Shown here one piece after another: positions 14,830 to 22,255 of a stretch of 64,000 nucleotides of DNA. A model generated the notes under the pieces. The model saw only the letters and a list, made by a program, of their open reading frames with translations, made no database searches and had not been told where the DNA came from. The number at the start of each line of letters is the position of its first letter. The stretch's first letter is position 1. Made by a program: the position numbers and the translations under genes. The stretch is from Iamia sp052038315 (GTDB lineage: Bacteria; Actinomycetota; Acidimicrobiia; Acidimicrobiales; Iamiaceae). Where the stretch lies: positions 1 through 64,000 of the forward strand of contig JBQGCF010000064.1 in NCBI GenBank assembly GCA_052038315.1. The letters are read 5' to 3'.

Positions 14830-17052
14830 GTGTCGCCGCTCGATCGTCGTCGCTTCCTGCTGGGCGCGGCCGGTACCGCCGGTCTGATCGCCCTCGCCTC
14901 GTGCTCGTCGTCCGACGACGACGGGGACGGAGGGCGCGGCCCCGAGGACGACGAGCCGACGACCGAGGGCGGGGGTGCGTCCCCCGTCGCGGCGGTCGGG
15001 TCGGCCGGGCTGGTCGACGAGGACCTCTGGCAGCAGCGGGTCGAGGAGTACCTCGCCTTCGCCGGCGCCGAGGAGCACCCCGACAACCCGACCGGCATCG
15101 CCGTCCACCTGATCCGGGCCCGCCGGGACGAGGCCTACACGTGGGGCCGCGACGACGTGAGCGTCGACTCCCTCGCCGACGTCTTCCAGATGATCGACGA
15201 CTGGGAGGACACCCGCGACTTCAACCTCATGTACTTCCACTGGCTGTGGGCGCTCGGCCAGGGCGACACCGACATGACGTCGCTGCCCCAGCCGGTGCTC
15301 GACGCCATCCAGGAGCGGTTCGTGGCCAACCGCTACCGCTACGACGACCCGCTGCCCGACGATCGCCTCGACAACCTGTGGTACTGGTCGGAGAACCACC
15401 GGCTGATCGGCCTGGCGATCGAGTACCTGGCCGGCCAGGCCTTCCCCGAGGAGACCTTCGCCGTCACCGGCCTCACCGGTGCCGAGCACCTCGAGCGGTC
15501 GCGCCAGCCGATCCTCGACTGGATCGACGAGCGGGCCCGGTTCGGCTTCTTCGAGTGGCACAGCAACGTCTACATGCTCAAGAACATCAGCCCGCTCACG
15601 ATGCTCGTCGAGCTGGCCGACGACCCCGAGATCGCCGCCGCCGCGGCCATGGCCCTCGACCTGTGCCTGGCCGACGTGGCCGCCCACCTCCAGGTCGGCA
15701 GCTACTGCGCGCCGCACGGGCGGACGTACAAGAAGGACAAGATGACGGCCCGCCACGAGGCCACCTTCGGCTCGGCCAAGCTGCTCTTCGCCGACACCGA
15801 CCTGGAGTACCAGTCCCGGACCGACACCGGTGCGACCTACCTGGCCGGGGCCGAGCGCTACCGGGTGCCGCAGGCCCTGATCGACGTGGCCACGTCGGAG
15901 GAGACCAGCGTGGTGCGCGAGCGCCACGGGATCTACGTCGACTCGGGCGCGCCGATCACCGACGAGGTCGAGGCGCCGTACGGCTACGACTTCGAGGACC
16001 CGGCCAACATGCCCTTCTGGTGGTCGCTCGGTGCGGTCGGCATGTGGCAGACCACGCGGGTGAGCGTGGCCGAGGCCGAGGAGCACCGGCTCTGGGACAC
16101 CGAGCTGTTCACCGAGATCAAGGTGCTGGCCGACCTCAACGGGCGCGACCCCGAGCGCATCCGGGAGTGGGTCCGCGAGCGCCGGGCGGTCGTGAACTTC
16201 GGCTTCCTGTCCGAGGCCAACACCTACGCCTGGCGCAGCTCGAAGGTGTCGCTGGCGTCGGTGGTCGACCACCGCTTCGGCGAGATGCGCGACCAGGCCC
16301 ACGCCTGGAACGCGCAGATAGACGCCGACGCCCTCGTGTTCACGACCCACCCGGTGACCGACGTCGACGAGAGCACCGAGTGGCGGGACGACGGCGAGCC
16401 CGGGTACTGGACGGGCGAGGCGTCGATGCCCCGCTCGGCCCAGCACGAGCGCACCGCCGTGCACATCTACCAGCCGGCCTGGGACGAGAGCACCGACTCG
16501 CTGCTGTGGGGCGTGTTCGGCTACCGGCCCTTCACCCACGCCTACTTCCCGCAGGACCGCTTCGACGAGGTCGTCCAGCAGGGCGGCTGGGTCGTCGGCG
16601 CCAAGGCCGGGGGCTACATCGCCCTGTGGTCGTGGCGGGCGCCGACGTGGCGGGAGTACGACCCCGCCGTGTCCGCCACCGACGGCATGGCCCAGCCCTT
16701 CGACCTGGTCGCCGAGGGCGGGCCCGACAACGTCTGGATCGTCGAGGTCGGCACCGACGACGACTTCGCCACGCTCGAGGACTTCCTCGCCGCCGTCTCC
16801 GCCTCCGAGCCGGTGGTCGAGCGGACCGACGAGGGCTTCACGGTCGCGTGGGAGTCGCCCTCCTCGGGGGCGATCGGCTTCGGCTCGACGGCGCCGTTCA
16901 CCGTCGGCGGCGACGAGGTCTCGCTGGCGGAGTTCCCGCGCCACGAGTCGCCCTGGGGCACGATCGACCACCTCGACCCCACCTTCACCCTCGAGCCCGG
17001 CGCCAGCCGCCTCGCCCTCGACTTCGAGGCCGGCACCCGCGACCTGGCGTGA
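14830..17052 (+). CDS. Large Tat-exported lipoprotein of unknown function
   Basis: A 740-residue protein. The N-terminus reads DRRRFLLGAAGTAGLIALASC, a twin-arginine motif followed by a lipobox Cys, so it is exported folded and lipid-anchored. A low-complexity acidic/Gly linker follows. Residues 60-450 are helical and rich in aromatics (WLWALGQGD, NLWYWSENHRLIG, FFEWHSNVYMLKNISPL). The last 250 residues look beta-rich. This helical toroid plus beta-sandwich layout resembles polysaccharide lyases or glycan-processing enzymes, but I recognise no family signature. The GTG start has AGGGGG upstream, inside the inverted repeat. Confidence 0.85.
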   Translation: MSPLDRRRFLLGAAGTAGLIALASCSSSDDDGDGGRGPEDDEPTTEGGGASPVAAVGSAGLVDEDLWQQRVEEYLAFAGAEEHPDNPTGIAVHLIRARRDEAYTWGRDDVSVDSLADVFQMIDDWEDTRDFNLMYFHWLWALGQGDTDMTSLPQPVLDAIQERFVANRYRYDDPLPDDRLDNLWYWSENHRLIGLAIEYLAGQAFPEETFAVTGLTGAEHLERSRQPILDWIDERARFGFFEWHSNVYMLKNISPLTMLVELADDPEIAAAAAMALDLCLADVAAHLQVGSYCAPHGRTYKKDKMTARHEATFGSAKLLFADTDLEYQSRTDTGATYLAGAERYRVPQALIDVATSEETSVVRERHGIYVDSGAPITDEVEAPYGYDFEDPANMPFWWSLGAVGMWQTTRVSVAEAEEHRLWDTELFTEIKVLADLNGRDPERIREWVRERRAVVNFGFLSEANTYAWRSSKVSLASVVDHRFGEMRDQAHAWNAQIDADALVFTTHPVTDVDESTEWRDDGEPGYWTGEASMPRSAQHERTAVHIYQPAWDESTDSLLWGVFGYRPFTHAYFPQDRFDEVVQQGGWVVGAKAGGYIALWSWRAPTWREYDPAVSATDGMAQPFDLVAEGGPDNVWIVEVGTDDDFATLEDFLAAVSASEPVVERTDEGFTVAWESPSSGAIGFGSTAPFTVGGDEVSLAEFPRHESPWGTIDHLDPTFTLEPGASRLALDFEAGTRDLA

Positions 17053-17062
17053 GGCCGTTCGC

Positions 17063-17068
17063 TACCGT
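17063..17068 (+). promoter_or_regulatory. -10 element of the glcD-like gene
   Basis: TACCGT ends 6 bases before the ATG at 17075, with no Shine-Dalgarno, so a leaderless start is likely. Confidence 0.6.
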
Positions 17069-17074
17069 TTGCCG

Positions 17075-18460
17075 ATGATCGACACCGATGTGCTCCTGAA
17101 GGACCTGGCCGAGGTCGTCGGCGCCGAGCACGTCACCAGCGACGACGCCATCGGGGAGGACGACACCCACGACGAGGCGCTCACCGCCGCGTGGGTCACC
17201 CCGCTGGCCGTCGTGCGGCCCGGCACCACCGACGAGGTCGTCGCCGTGCTGAAGGCCTGCGACGAGGCCGGCGTGCCGGTCACGGCGCGGGGCTCGGGCA
17301 CCGGCCTGTCGGGGGCGGCCATCCCGGTCGAGGGCGGCATCGTCGTGGCCTTCGACCGGATGCGGGCGATCCTCGAGATCGACGCCGAGAACCACATGGC
17401 GGTCGTGCAGCCGGGCATCACCCTGGCCGAGCTGGACGAGGCCCTGCTGCCCCACGGCCTCGTCTACCCGGTGTTCCCGGGCGAGAACAGCGCCAGCCTG
17501 GGCGGCAACGTCAACACCAACGCCGGCGGCATGCGCGCCGTGAAGTACGGCGTCACCCGCAACCACGTCCTCGGGCTGGAGGCGGTGCTCCCGTCGGGCG
17601 AGGTGCTCCGCACCGGCGGCAAGGTCGTGAAGTCGTCCACCGGCTACGACCTGACCCAGCTGATCATCGGCTCCGAGGGCACCCTCGCCCTGGTCACCGA
17701 GATCACGCTGAAGCTCCAGCCCCGCATGCCCCACCAGGCCACCGTGCTGGCCCCCTTCGCCACCCTCGACGAGGTCACCCGCGTCGTGCCCGAGGTGGTG
17801 CGCAGCGGCGTCGGCCCGATGATCGTCGAGTACATCGACCTGATGACGATGGCCGCCGCCACCCAGTTCGTCGGGCTCGACCTGGGCATCCCCCAGGAGA
17901 TCAAGGACACCGCCCTCGCCTACCTGGTGATCGTGGTCGAGGGGCGCACCGAGGAGCGGGTCGAGGAGGACACCGCCATGGTCGCCGAGATGCTGGCCGC
18001 GGCCGGCTCGCTCGACGTCTACGTGCTCCCGCCGGCCGCCGGCGCCGGGCTGATCGACGCCCGCGAGAAGGCCTTCTGGGTGGCCAAGGCCAACGGCGCC
18101 AACGACATCCTCGACGTGGTCGTGCCCCGCGCCTCGATCCCCGAGTACCTGGCCAAGGTGAGCGAGATCGCCAGCGCCAGCGGGTCGTGGATCGCCGGCT
18201 GCGGCCACGCCGGCGACGGCAACGTCCACCTGTCGATCTTCCAGGCCGACCCCGAGGTCCGCAAGGACACGCTGCGGCAGGTCTTCCAGGCCGGCATGGA
18301 CGTCGGCGGCGCCATCTCGGGCGAGCACGGCATCGGCACCGAGAAGCAGCACCTGTTCCTCGAGCTGGAGGACCCGGCCAAGATCGCCCTGATGCGGCGG
18401 ATCAAGGCCGCCTTCGACCCCAACGGGACCCTCAACCCCGGCACCCTGCTCGACGCCTGA
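17075..18460 (+). CDS. FAD-linked 2-hydroxyacid oxidase/dehydrogenase (GlcD family)
   Basis: Flavoprotein that oxidises a D-2-hydroxy acid (glycolate, D-lactate or similar) to the 2-keto acid. The PCMH-type FAD domain shows VTARGSGTGLSGAAIP and the FAD-contacting NVNTNAGGMRAVKYGVTRNHVLGLE. The C-terminal cap has the metal-site motif GCGHAGDGNVHLSI and SGEHGIGTEK. The 461 residues match the family. The ATG at 17075 follows the -10 element by 6 bases. The ThDP enzyme gene begins 45 bases after the stop and is probably in the same transcript. Confidence 0.94.
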   Translation: MIDTDVLLKDLAEVVGAEHVTSDDAIGEDDTHDEALTAAWVTPLAVVRPGTTDEVVAVLKACDEAGVPVTARGSGTGLSGAAIPVEGGIVVAFDRMRAILEIDAENHMAVVQPGITLAELDEALLPHGLVYPVFPGENSASLGGNVNTNAGGMRAVKYGVTRNHVLGLEAVLPSGEVLRTGGKVVKSSTGYDLTQLIIGSEGTLALVTEITLKLQPRMPHQATVLAPFATLDEVTRVVPEVVRSGVGPMIVEYIDLMTMAAATQFVGLDLGIPQEIKDTALAYLVIVVEGRTEERVEEDTAMVAEMLAAAGSLDVYVLPPAAGAGLIDAREKAFWVAKANGANDILDVVVPRASIPEYLAKVSEIASASGSWIAGCGHAGDGNVHLSIFQADPEVRKDTLRQVFQAGMDVGGAISGEHGIGTEKQHLFLELEDPAKIALMRRIKAAFDPNGTLNPGTLLDA

Positions 18461-18505
18461 TCGTCGACCCGCCCTCACACCGCCCTCACCCCAAGGAGAT
18501 CGCCG

Positions 18506-20062
18506 ATGAACGGCGCGCAGTCCCTCATCCGCACGCTCGTCAACTGCGGCGTCGACGTCTGCTTCACCAACCCCGGCACGTCGGAGATGCACTTCGTCGC
18601 CGCCCTCGACGACGTGCCCGAGATGCGGGGCATCCTCGGCCTGTTCGAGGGCGTCGTCACCGGCGCCGCCGACGGCTACGCCCGGGTCAGCGGCAAGCCG
18701 GCCGCCACCCTGCTCCACCTCGGCCCCGGCCTGGCCAACGGCTGGGCCAACCTCCACAACGCCCGCCGGGCCCACACCCCGCTGGTCAACATCGTCGGCG
18801 ACCACGCCCTGCCCCACAAGCAGCTCGACGCCCCGCTGGAGAGCGACATCGAGGCCATCGCCCGGGCCGTCTCCGGCTGGGTCCGCACCACCACCTCGAG
18901 CGACCAGGTCGCCCTCGACGCCGCCGACGCGGTGACCGCCAGCCAGGAGGGCCCGGGCCAGATCGCCACCCTGATCCTGCCGGCCGACGTCTCCTGGTCC
19001 GACGCCCGCGGCCCGGCCGAGCCCACCGCCCCGGCGGCCCCCGCCGCGCCGCAGGAGCACCGCATCTCGGCCGTGGCCGACGCCCTCCGCTCGGGCGAGC
19101 CGGCCGCCTTCCTCGTCGGCGGGCGCGTCGTCCGCACCGAGGAGGGCCTCGTCGCCGCGGCCCGCGCCGCCGCGGGTGGCGGCGCCAAGCTGCTGTGCGA
19201 GACCTTCCCGCCCCGCCTGCGCCGCGGCGCCGGGCTCCCCGCCGTGGAGCGGCTCGGCTACCTGGCCGAGTTCGCCGAGATGCAGCTCGCCGGGCTGCGC
19301 CACCTGATCGTGGTCGACTGCAAGGAGCCGGTCTCGTTCTTCGCCTACCCGGGCAAGGCCAGCGTCCTGACCCCCGAGGGCTGCCAGGTCCACCGCATCG
19401 ACGAGGGCGGGGTCGACCCGGTCGCCGCCCTCACCGCCCTGGCCGACGCACTCGGCGCCCCGGCCGAGGTCGCCCGCCAGGAGGCGTCCCGCCCGGCCGC
19501 TCCCACCGGCGACCTCACCGCCCAGACGATGGCCGAGGCCCTCGGCCACCTCCTCCCCGAGGGCGCCATCGTCTCCGACGAGGGCAACACCGCCGGCCTG
19601 TTCGTCTCCGGCTTCACCGCCGGCTGCCCGCAGCACGACTGGCTCACCCTCACCGGCGGGTCGATCGGCCAGGGCATGCCCGTCGCCACCGGCGCCGCGG
19701 TGGCCGCCCCGGACCGCAAGGTGATCAACCTCCAGGCCGACGGCTCGGCGCTGTACACGATCCAGTCGCTGTGGACCCAGGCCCGCGAGGGCCTCGACGT
19801 CACCACGATCATCCTCAACAACCAGAGCTACGCCATCCTCAACATGGAGCTGGCCCGGGTCGGCGCCGGCGACCCCGGTCCCGCCGCCCTGTCGATGCTC
19901 GATCTCACCAACCCGGTCACCGACTTCTGCTCGGTGGCCCAGGGCTTCGGCATCCCCGCCGAGCGGGCCACCGACGCCGAGGGCTTCACCGCCGCCCTGG
20001 AGCGGGCCCTCGCCGTCCCCGGCCCCGCCCTCGTCGAGGCGATCCTCCCCCCGACCCTCTGA
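18506..20062 (+). CDS. ThDP-dependent decarboxylase/carboligase (acetolactate synthase-like)
   Basis: A 518-residue thiamine-diphosphate enzyme. The catalytic Glu that activates ThDP sits in LGLFEGVVTGAADGYAR near residue 50, and the ThDP/Mg motif is LQADGSALYTIQS followed by NNQSYAIL (GDG-NN type, with Ala replacing the first Gly). At 518 residues it is shorter than true acetolactate synthases and closer to benzoylformate decarboxylase-like members. AAGGAG lies 8 bases before the ATG. Placed after a 2-hydroxyacid oxidase, it may decarboxylate or ligate the keto acid that enzyme makes. The substrate is not deducible. Confidence 0.9.
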   Translation: MNGAQSLIRTLVNCGVDVCFTNPGTSEMHFVAALDDVPEMRGILGLFEGVVTGAADGYARVSGKPAATLLHLGPGLANGWANLHNARRAHTPLVNIVGDHALPHKQLDAPLESDIEAIARAVSGWVRTTTSSDQVALDAADAVTASQEGPGQIATLILPADVSWSDARGPAEPTAPAAPAAPQEHRISAVADALRSGEPAAFLVGGRVVRTEEGLVAAARAAAGGGAKLLCETFPPRLRRGAGLPAVERLGYLAEFAEMQLAGLRHLIVVDCKEPVSFFAYPGKASVLTPEGCQVHRIDEGGVDPVAALTALADALGAPAEVARQEASRPAAPTGDLTAQTMAEALGHLLPEGAIVSDEGNTAGLFVSGFTAGCPQHDWLTLTGGSIGQGMPVATGAAVAAPDRKVINLQADGSALYTIQSLWTQAREGLDVTTIILNNQSYAILNMELARVGAGDPGPAALSMLDLTNPVTDFCSVAQGFGIPAERATDAEGFTAALERALAVPGPALVEAILPPTL

Positions 20063-20091
20063 ACCCACCGCTCCGTCGTCGGGGCCAGGGT

Positions 20092-20097
20092 TAGCCT
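20092..20097 (+). promoter_or_regulatory. -10 element of the antitoxin gene
   Basis: TAGCCT ends 6 bases before the GTG at 20104, the standard leaderless spacing in this window. Confidence 0.6.
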
Positions 20098-20103
20098 GGC
20101 ACC

Positions 20104-20343
20104 GTGGCCTTCACGATCCGCTTCGACGGAGCGGTCGCCGACGCGCTCCAGCGCCGGGCAGCGGCCGAGGATCGTCCCGTCGAGGACCTCGTGCACGAGC
20201 TGGTCAGCGACCACGTCGCCCGGTCCGCGTCGCCCGACCTCGCAGCGCAGATCGAGCAGGCTCGCACCGACGACGATGTCACGTCCCGTCTCGCCCAGCT
20301 CGTCGACCGCGACCGCGAGATCCTCGACCGCCTGGCCGAGTGA
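20104..20343 (+). CDS. Small ribbon-helix-helix-like antitoxin
   Basis: A 79-residue protein starting with a short beta-strand (AFTIRFDGAVADALQRRAAAE) and followed by two helices, as in Arc/MetJ-type antitoxins. The charged C-terminal half would be the toxin-neutralising segment. Its TGA overlaps the GTG of a Doc-type toxin gene (GTGA), the normal antitoxin-toxin arrangement, but that toxin is broken. The start is set by TAGCCT six bases upstream. The fold assignment rests on pattern only. Confidence 0.75.
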   Translation: MAFTIRFDGAVADALQRRAAAEDRPVEDLVHELVSDHVARSASPDLAAQIEQARTDDDVTSRLAQLVDRDREILDRLAE

Positions 20344-20625
20344 GGTACCTCACCCTGGCCGAGGCGATGCTGATCGCCGAGGCGGTGACCGGGATCGAGG
20401 TCCGCACCCTTCTCCGGGCGAGCCGGCTGGACCTCCTCGACTCGGCCTTGCACGCTCCGGCTGCGGGCTTCGGCGAGGTCGACCTCTACCCGGACCTCGT
20501 CGACAAGGCTGCCGTGCTCACCGCGAGCCGAGGTCGATGGTGTCGTCGAGACGATGCTCGCCGTCGCGGCCGGGACGATGGACGAGGGCCTATTGGCGGC
20601 ATGGATCCGAGGCCGCCTGCGCTAG
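20340..20625 (+). pseudogene. Doc/Fic-type toxin gene with internal deletion
   Basis: The GTG at 20340 opens a frame typical of Doc toxins: RYLTLAEAMLIAEAV, then LDLLDSALHAPAAGFGEVDLYPDLVDKAAVL. After codon 62 (about 20525) the frame changes, and the next 32 codons read AEVDGVVETMLAVAAGTMDEG and on to TAG at 20623-20625, which is the normal Doc C-terminus. The roughly 35 residues that should lie between, containing the HxFxDGNKR active site that modifies EF-Tu, are missing. A deletion not divisible by three best explains this. The gene is therefore inactive, next to an intact antitoxin. Confidence 0.82.
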
Positions 20626-20873
20626 CGGTCGAGGGCGCGGTCGGACTCCTCGTGGATCCGGGCCAGGGTGGCCCGGAGCCGGCGGATCTCGGCCTCGAGC
20701 CGGGCGATCCGCTCGTCGCGCTCGTCGCCGTCGGTCCCGTCCGGGTCCTCGGCGTCGGGTACGAGGTCGGGGACGGCGACCGGCCTCGGCCGGCCCTGGG
20801 CCCGGCCGAGCGCGGCCCGGGCCGCGGCCATGTTGCGCGCGAACCGCTCGTCGTCACCGATCGTCTCGGCCAC
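20622..20873 (-). CDS. Small coiled-coil protein of unknown function
   Basis: An 83-residue acidic protein with a C-terminal heptad-like helix (RIARLEAEIRRLRATLARI). I do not recognise a family. The GTG at 20873 is 14 bases after the methyltransferase stop, so it is probably in that operon. Its TAG occupies the same CTAG tetranucleotide (20622-20625) that gives the stop of the convergent Doc remnant. A longer reading frame upstream exists but would overlap the methyltransferase. Confidence 0.6.
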   Translation of the reverse strand: MAETIGDDERFARNMAAARAALGRAQGRPRPVAVPDLVPDAEDPDGTDGDERDERIARLEAEIRRLRATLARIHEESDRALDR

Positions 20874-20887
20874 GGAGGGACAGTTTG

Positions 20888-21658
20888 CTAGATCCCCTGC
20901 TTCCGGGCGCGGACGATCAGGGTGGGCGGGACCCAGGCCATGGCCTCGACCCACGCGGCCGGGGCCACCGCGTCCCGGCGGGCGGGGGGCTCGAGGAGGT
21001 GGTCGACCCGGAAGTTGGAGCGGGCCAGGGCGGTGAAGACGGTCGAGATGGTCCGGGGCGTGTCGGTGACCCGGTCGCCGCCCCGGTCGACGGTGTAGGG
21101 CGCGGTCTCGTGGTAGGCCCGCCGGGGCGTGGGCGGGTCGCCCTCCGAGCCGACCAGGTCGCGGGACCCGGCCACGAACATGGTGAAGGCGGGGTGCGGG
21201 AGGGTGAAGACCAGCGGCGCCTCCTGGCGCAGCACCCGGTGGACCTGGCGGAAGACGCGGTCGAGGTCGGGCACCTCGGCCAGGGCGTAGGCCGACCAGG
21301 CCAGGTCGATCCCGTCGCCCCGCACGAAGGCCAGCTCGGCCAGCCCGGCGTGCTGCAGCTCGATCTTGACGCCGGCCCGGTCGGCGGCGTCGCGGGCGAC
21401 CTCCAGCTGCTCGGCCGAGGGGTCGACGGCGATCACCCGGGCGCCGGCCCGGGCGAAGGCGACCGCCGCGTGGCCGGCCCCGCAGCCCAGGTCGAGGACC
21501 CGCTTGCCCTCCAGGTTGCCGAGCAGGCGGAGCTCCGCCTCGGAGGGGAGGCCGGGGCCGTAGGTGGCGACGTCGGTGGGCAGCGCCTGGCCGTCGGGGG
21601 CCGCCGCGGTGGGGCGTGACCAGGCCCGATCGGGTGTGCCGGGGGTTGCGTCGGACAT
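20888..21658 (-). CDS. Class I SAM-dependent methyltransferase
   Basis: A 256-residue Rossmann-fold methyltransferase. Motif I is VLDLGCGAGHAAVAFA near residue 55, and the acidic residue after beta-2 is in VIAVDPSAEQL. The post-motif segment DGIDLAWSAYALAEV and LRQEAPLVFTLPHPAF follow the UbiE/COQ5-like pattern. The substrate is unknown. The ATG lies 6 bases after a GAGACT hexamer that fits the last five positions of the TANNNT signal. A small coiled-coil gene follows. Confidence 0.9.
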   Translation of the reverse strand: MSDATPGTPDRAWSRPTAAAPDGQALPTDVATYGPGLPSEAELRLLGNLEGKRVLDLGCGAGHAAVAFARAGARVIAVDPSAEQLEVARDAADRAGVKIELQHAGLAELAFVRGDGIDLAWSAYALAEVPDLDRVFRQVHRVLRQEAPLVFTLPHPAFTMFVAGSRDLVGSEGDPPTPRRAYHETAPYTVDRGGDRVTDTPRTISTVFTALARSNFRVDHLLEPPARRDAVAPAAWVEAMAWVPPTLIVRARKQGI

Positions 21659-21726
21659 GGTCCGAGTCTCGCCCGGCGGGTCCCGGGCACCGCGGATGCG
21701 CCGGACCGAAGGGCGATGGGGGCGGG

Positions 21727-21732
21727 TAGCCT
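21727..21732 (+). promoter_or_regulatory. -10 element of the DUF5318 gene
   Basis: TAGCCT ends exactly 6 bases before the GTG at 21739, which predicts a leaderless transcript. Confidence 0.6.
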
Positions 21733-21738
21733 CGACCC

Positions 21739-22149
21739 GTGCCCTTCCGCCCCGACCAGATGCGCGGGTCGGGCTCCGGCGGTGGTCAGATCGACTACCG
21801 CCTGGCCCGGCGCCACCTGATCGCGGAGCACAAGCGCGGCCGTCTGGCCCGCCACGAGGTGTGCGACGCCCACCCCGAGCTGATGCGGGCGGCCCGCGAG
21901 GTCGGCGACGCCACCCGCACGCCGTGCCCGATCTGCGAGGAGGAGAAGCTCCACCTCGTCAGCTACGTCTTCGGCCCCCGCCTCCCGGCCTTCGGGCGCT
22001 GCATCACCAAGCGCTCCGAGCTCCAGGCCTTCGCCCGGCGCACTGGTCCCTACACCTGCTACGTCGTCGAGGTCTGCCCGGCCTGCGGCTGGAACCACCT
22101 GGCCCGGACCTGGACGCTCGGCAAACCGGCCCGGGCCGCCAGCGGCTGA
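21739..22149 (+). CDS. DUF5318 family zinc-ribbon protein
   Basis: A 136-residue cytosolic protein with two CxxC knuckles (CPICEEEKLHLVSYVFG and CPACGWNH) that would bind one zinc ion, and a basic N-terminal helix. Sequence and position directly upstream of a class A penicillin-binding protein match the actinobacterial DUF5318 family. The function is unknown, but the conserved neighbourhood suggests a link to cell-wall synthesis. Confidence 0.85.
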   Translation: MPFRPDQMRGSGSGGGQIDYRLARRHLIAEHKRGRLARHEVCDAHPELMRAAREVGDATRTPCPICEEEKLHLVSYVFGPRLPAFGRCITKRSELQAFARRTGPYTCYVVEVCPACGWNHLARTWTLGKPARAASG

Positions 22150-22255
22150 CCGAGCCGATCGTCCCGCCCGACGGGATCGACGGGGGCGGGCACCGGTAGC
22201 ATCTCCCGCTGGCCCGGCGGCGGACCCCGCTGCGACCCGAGCCCCCCTTCGCCTG

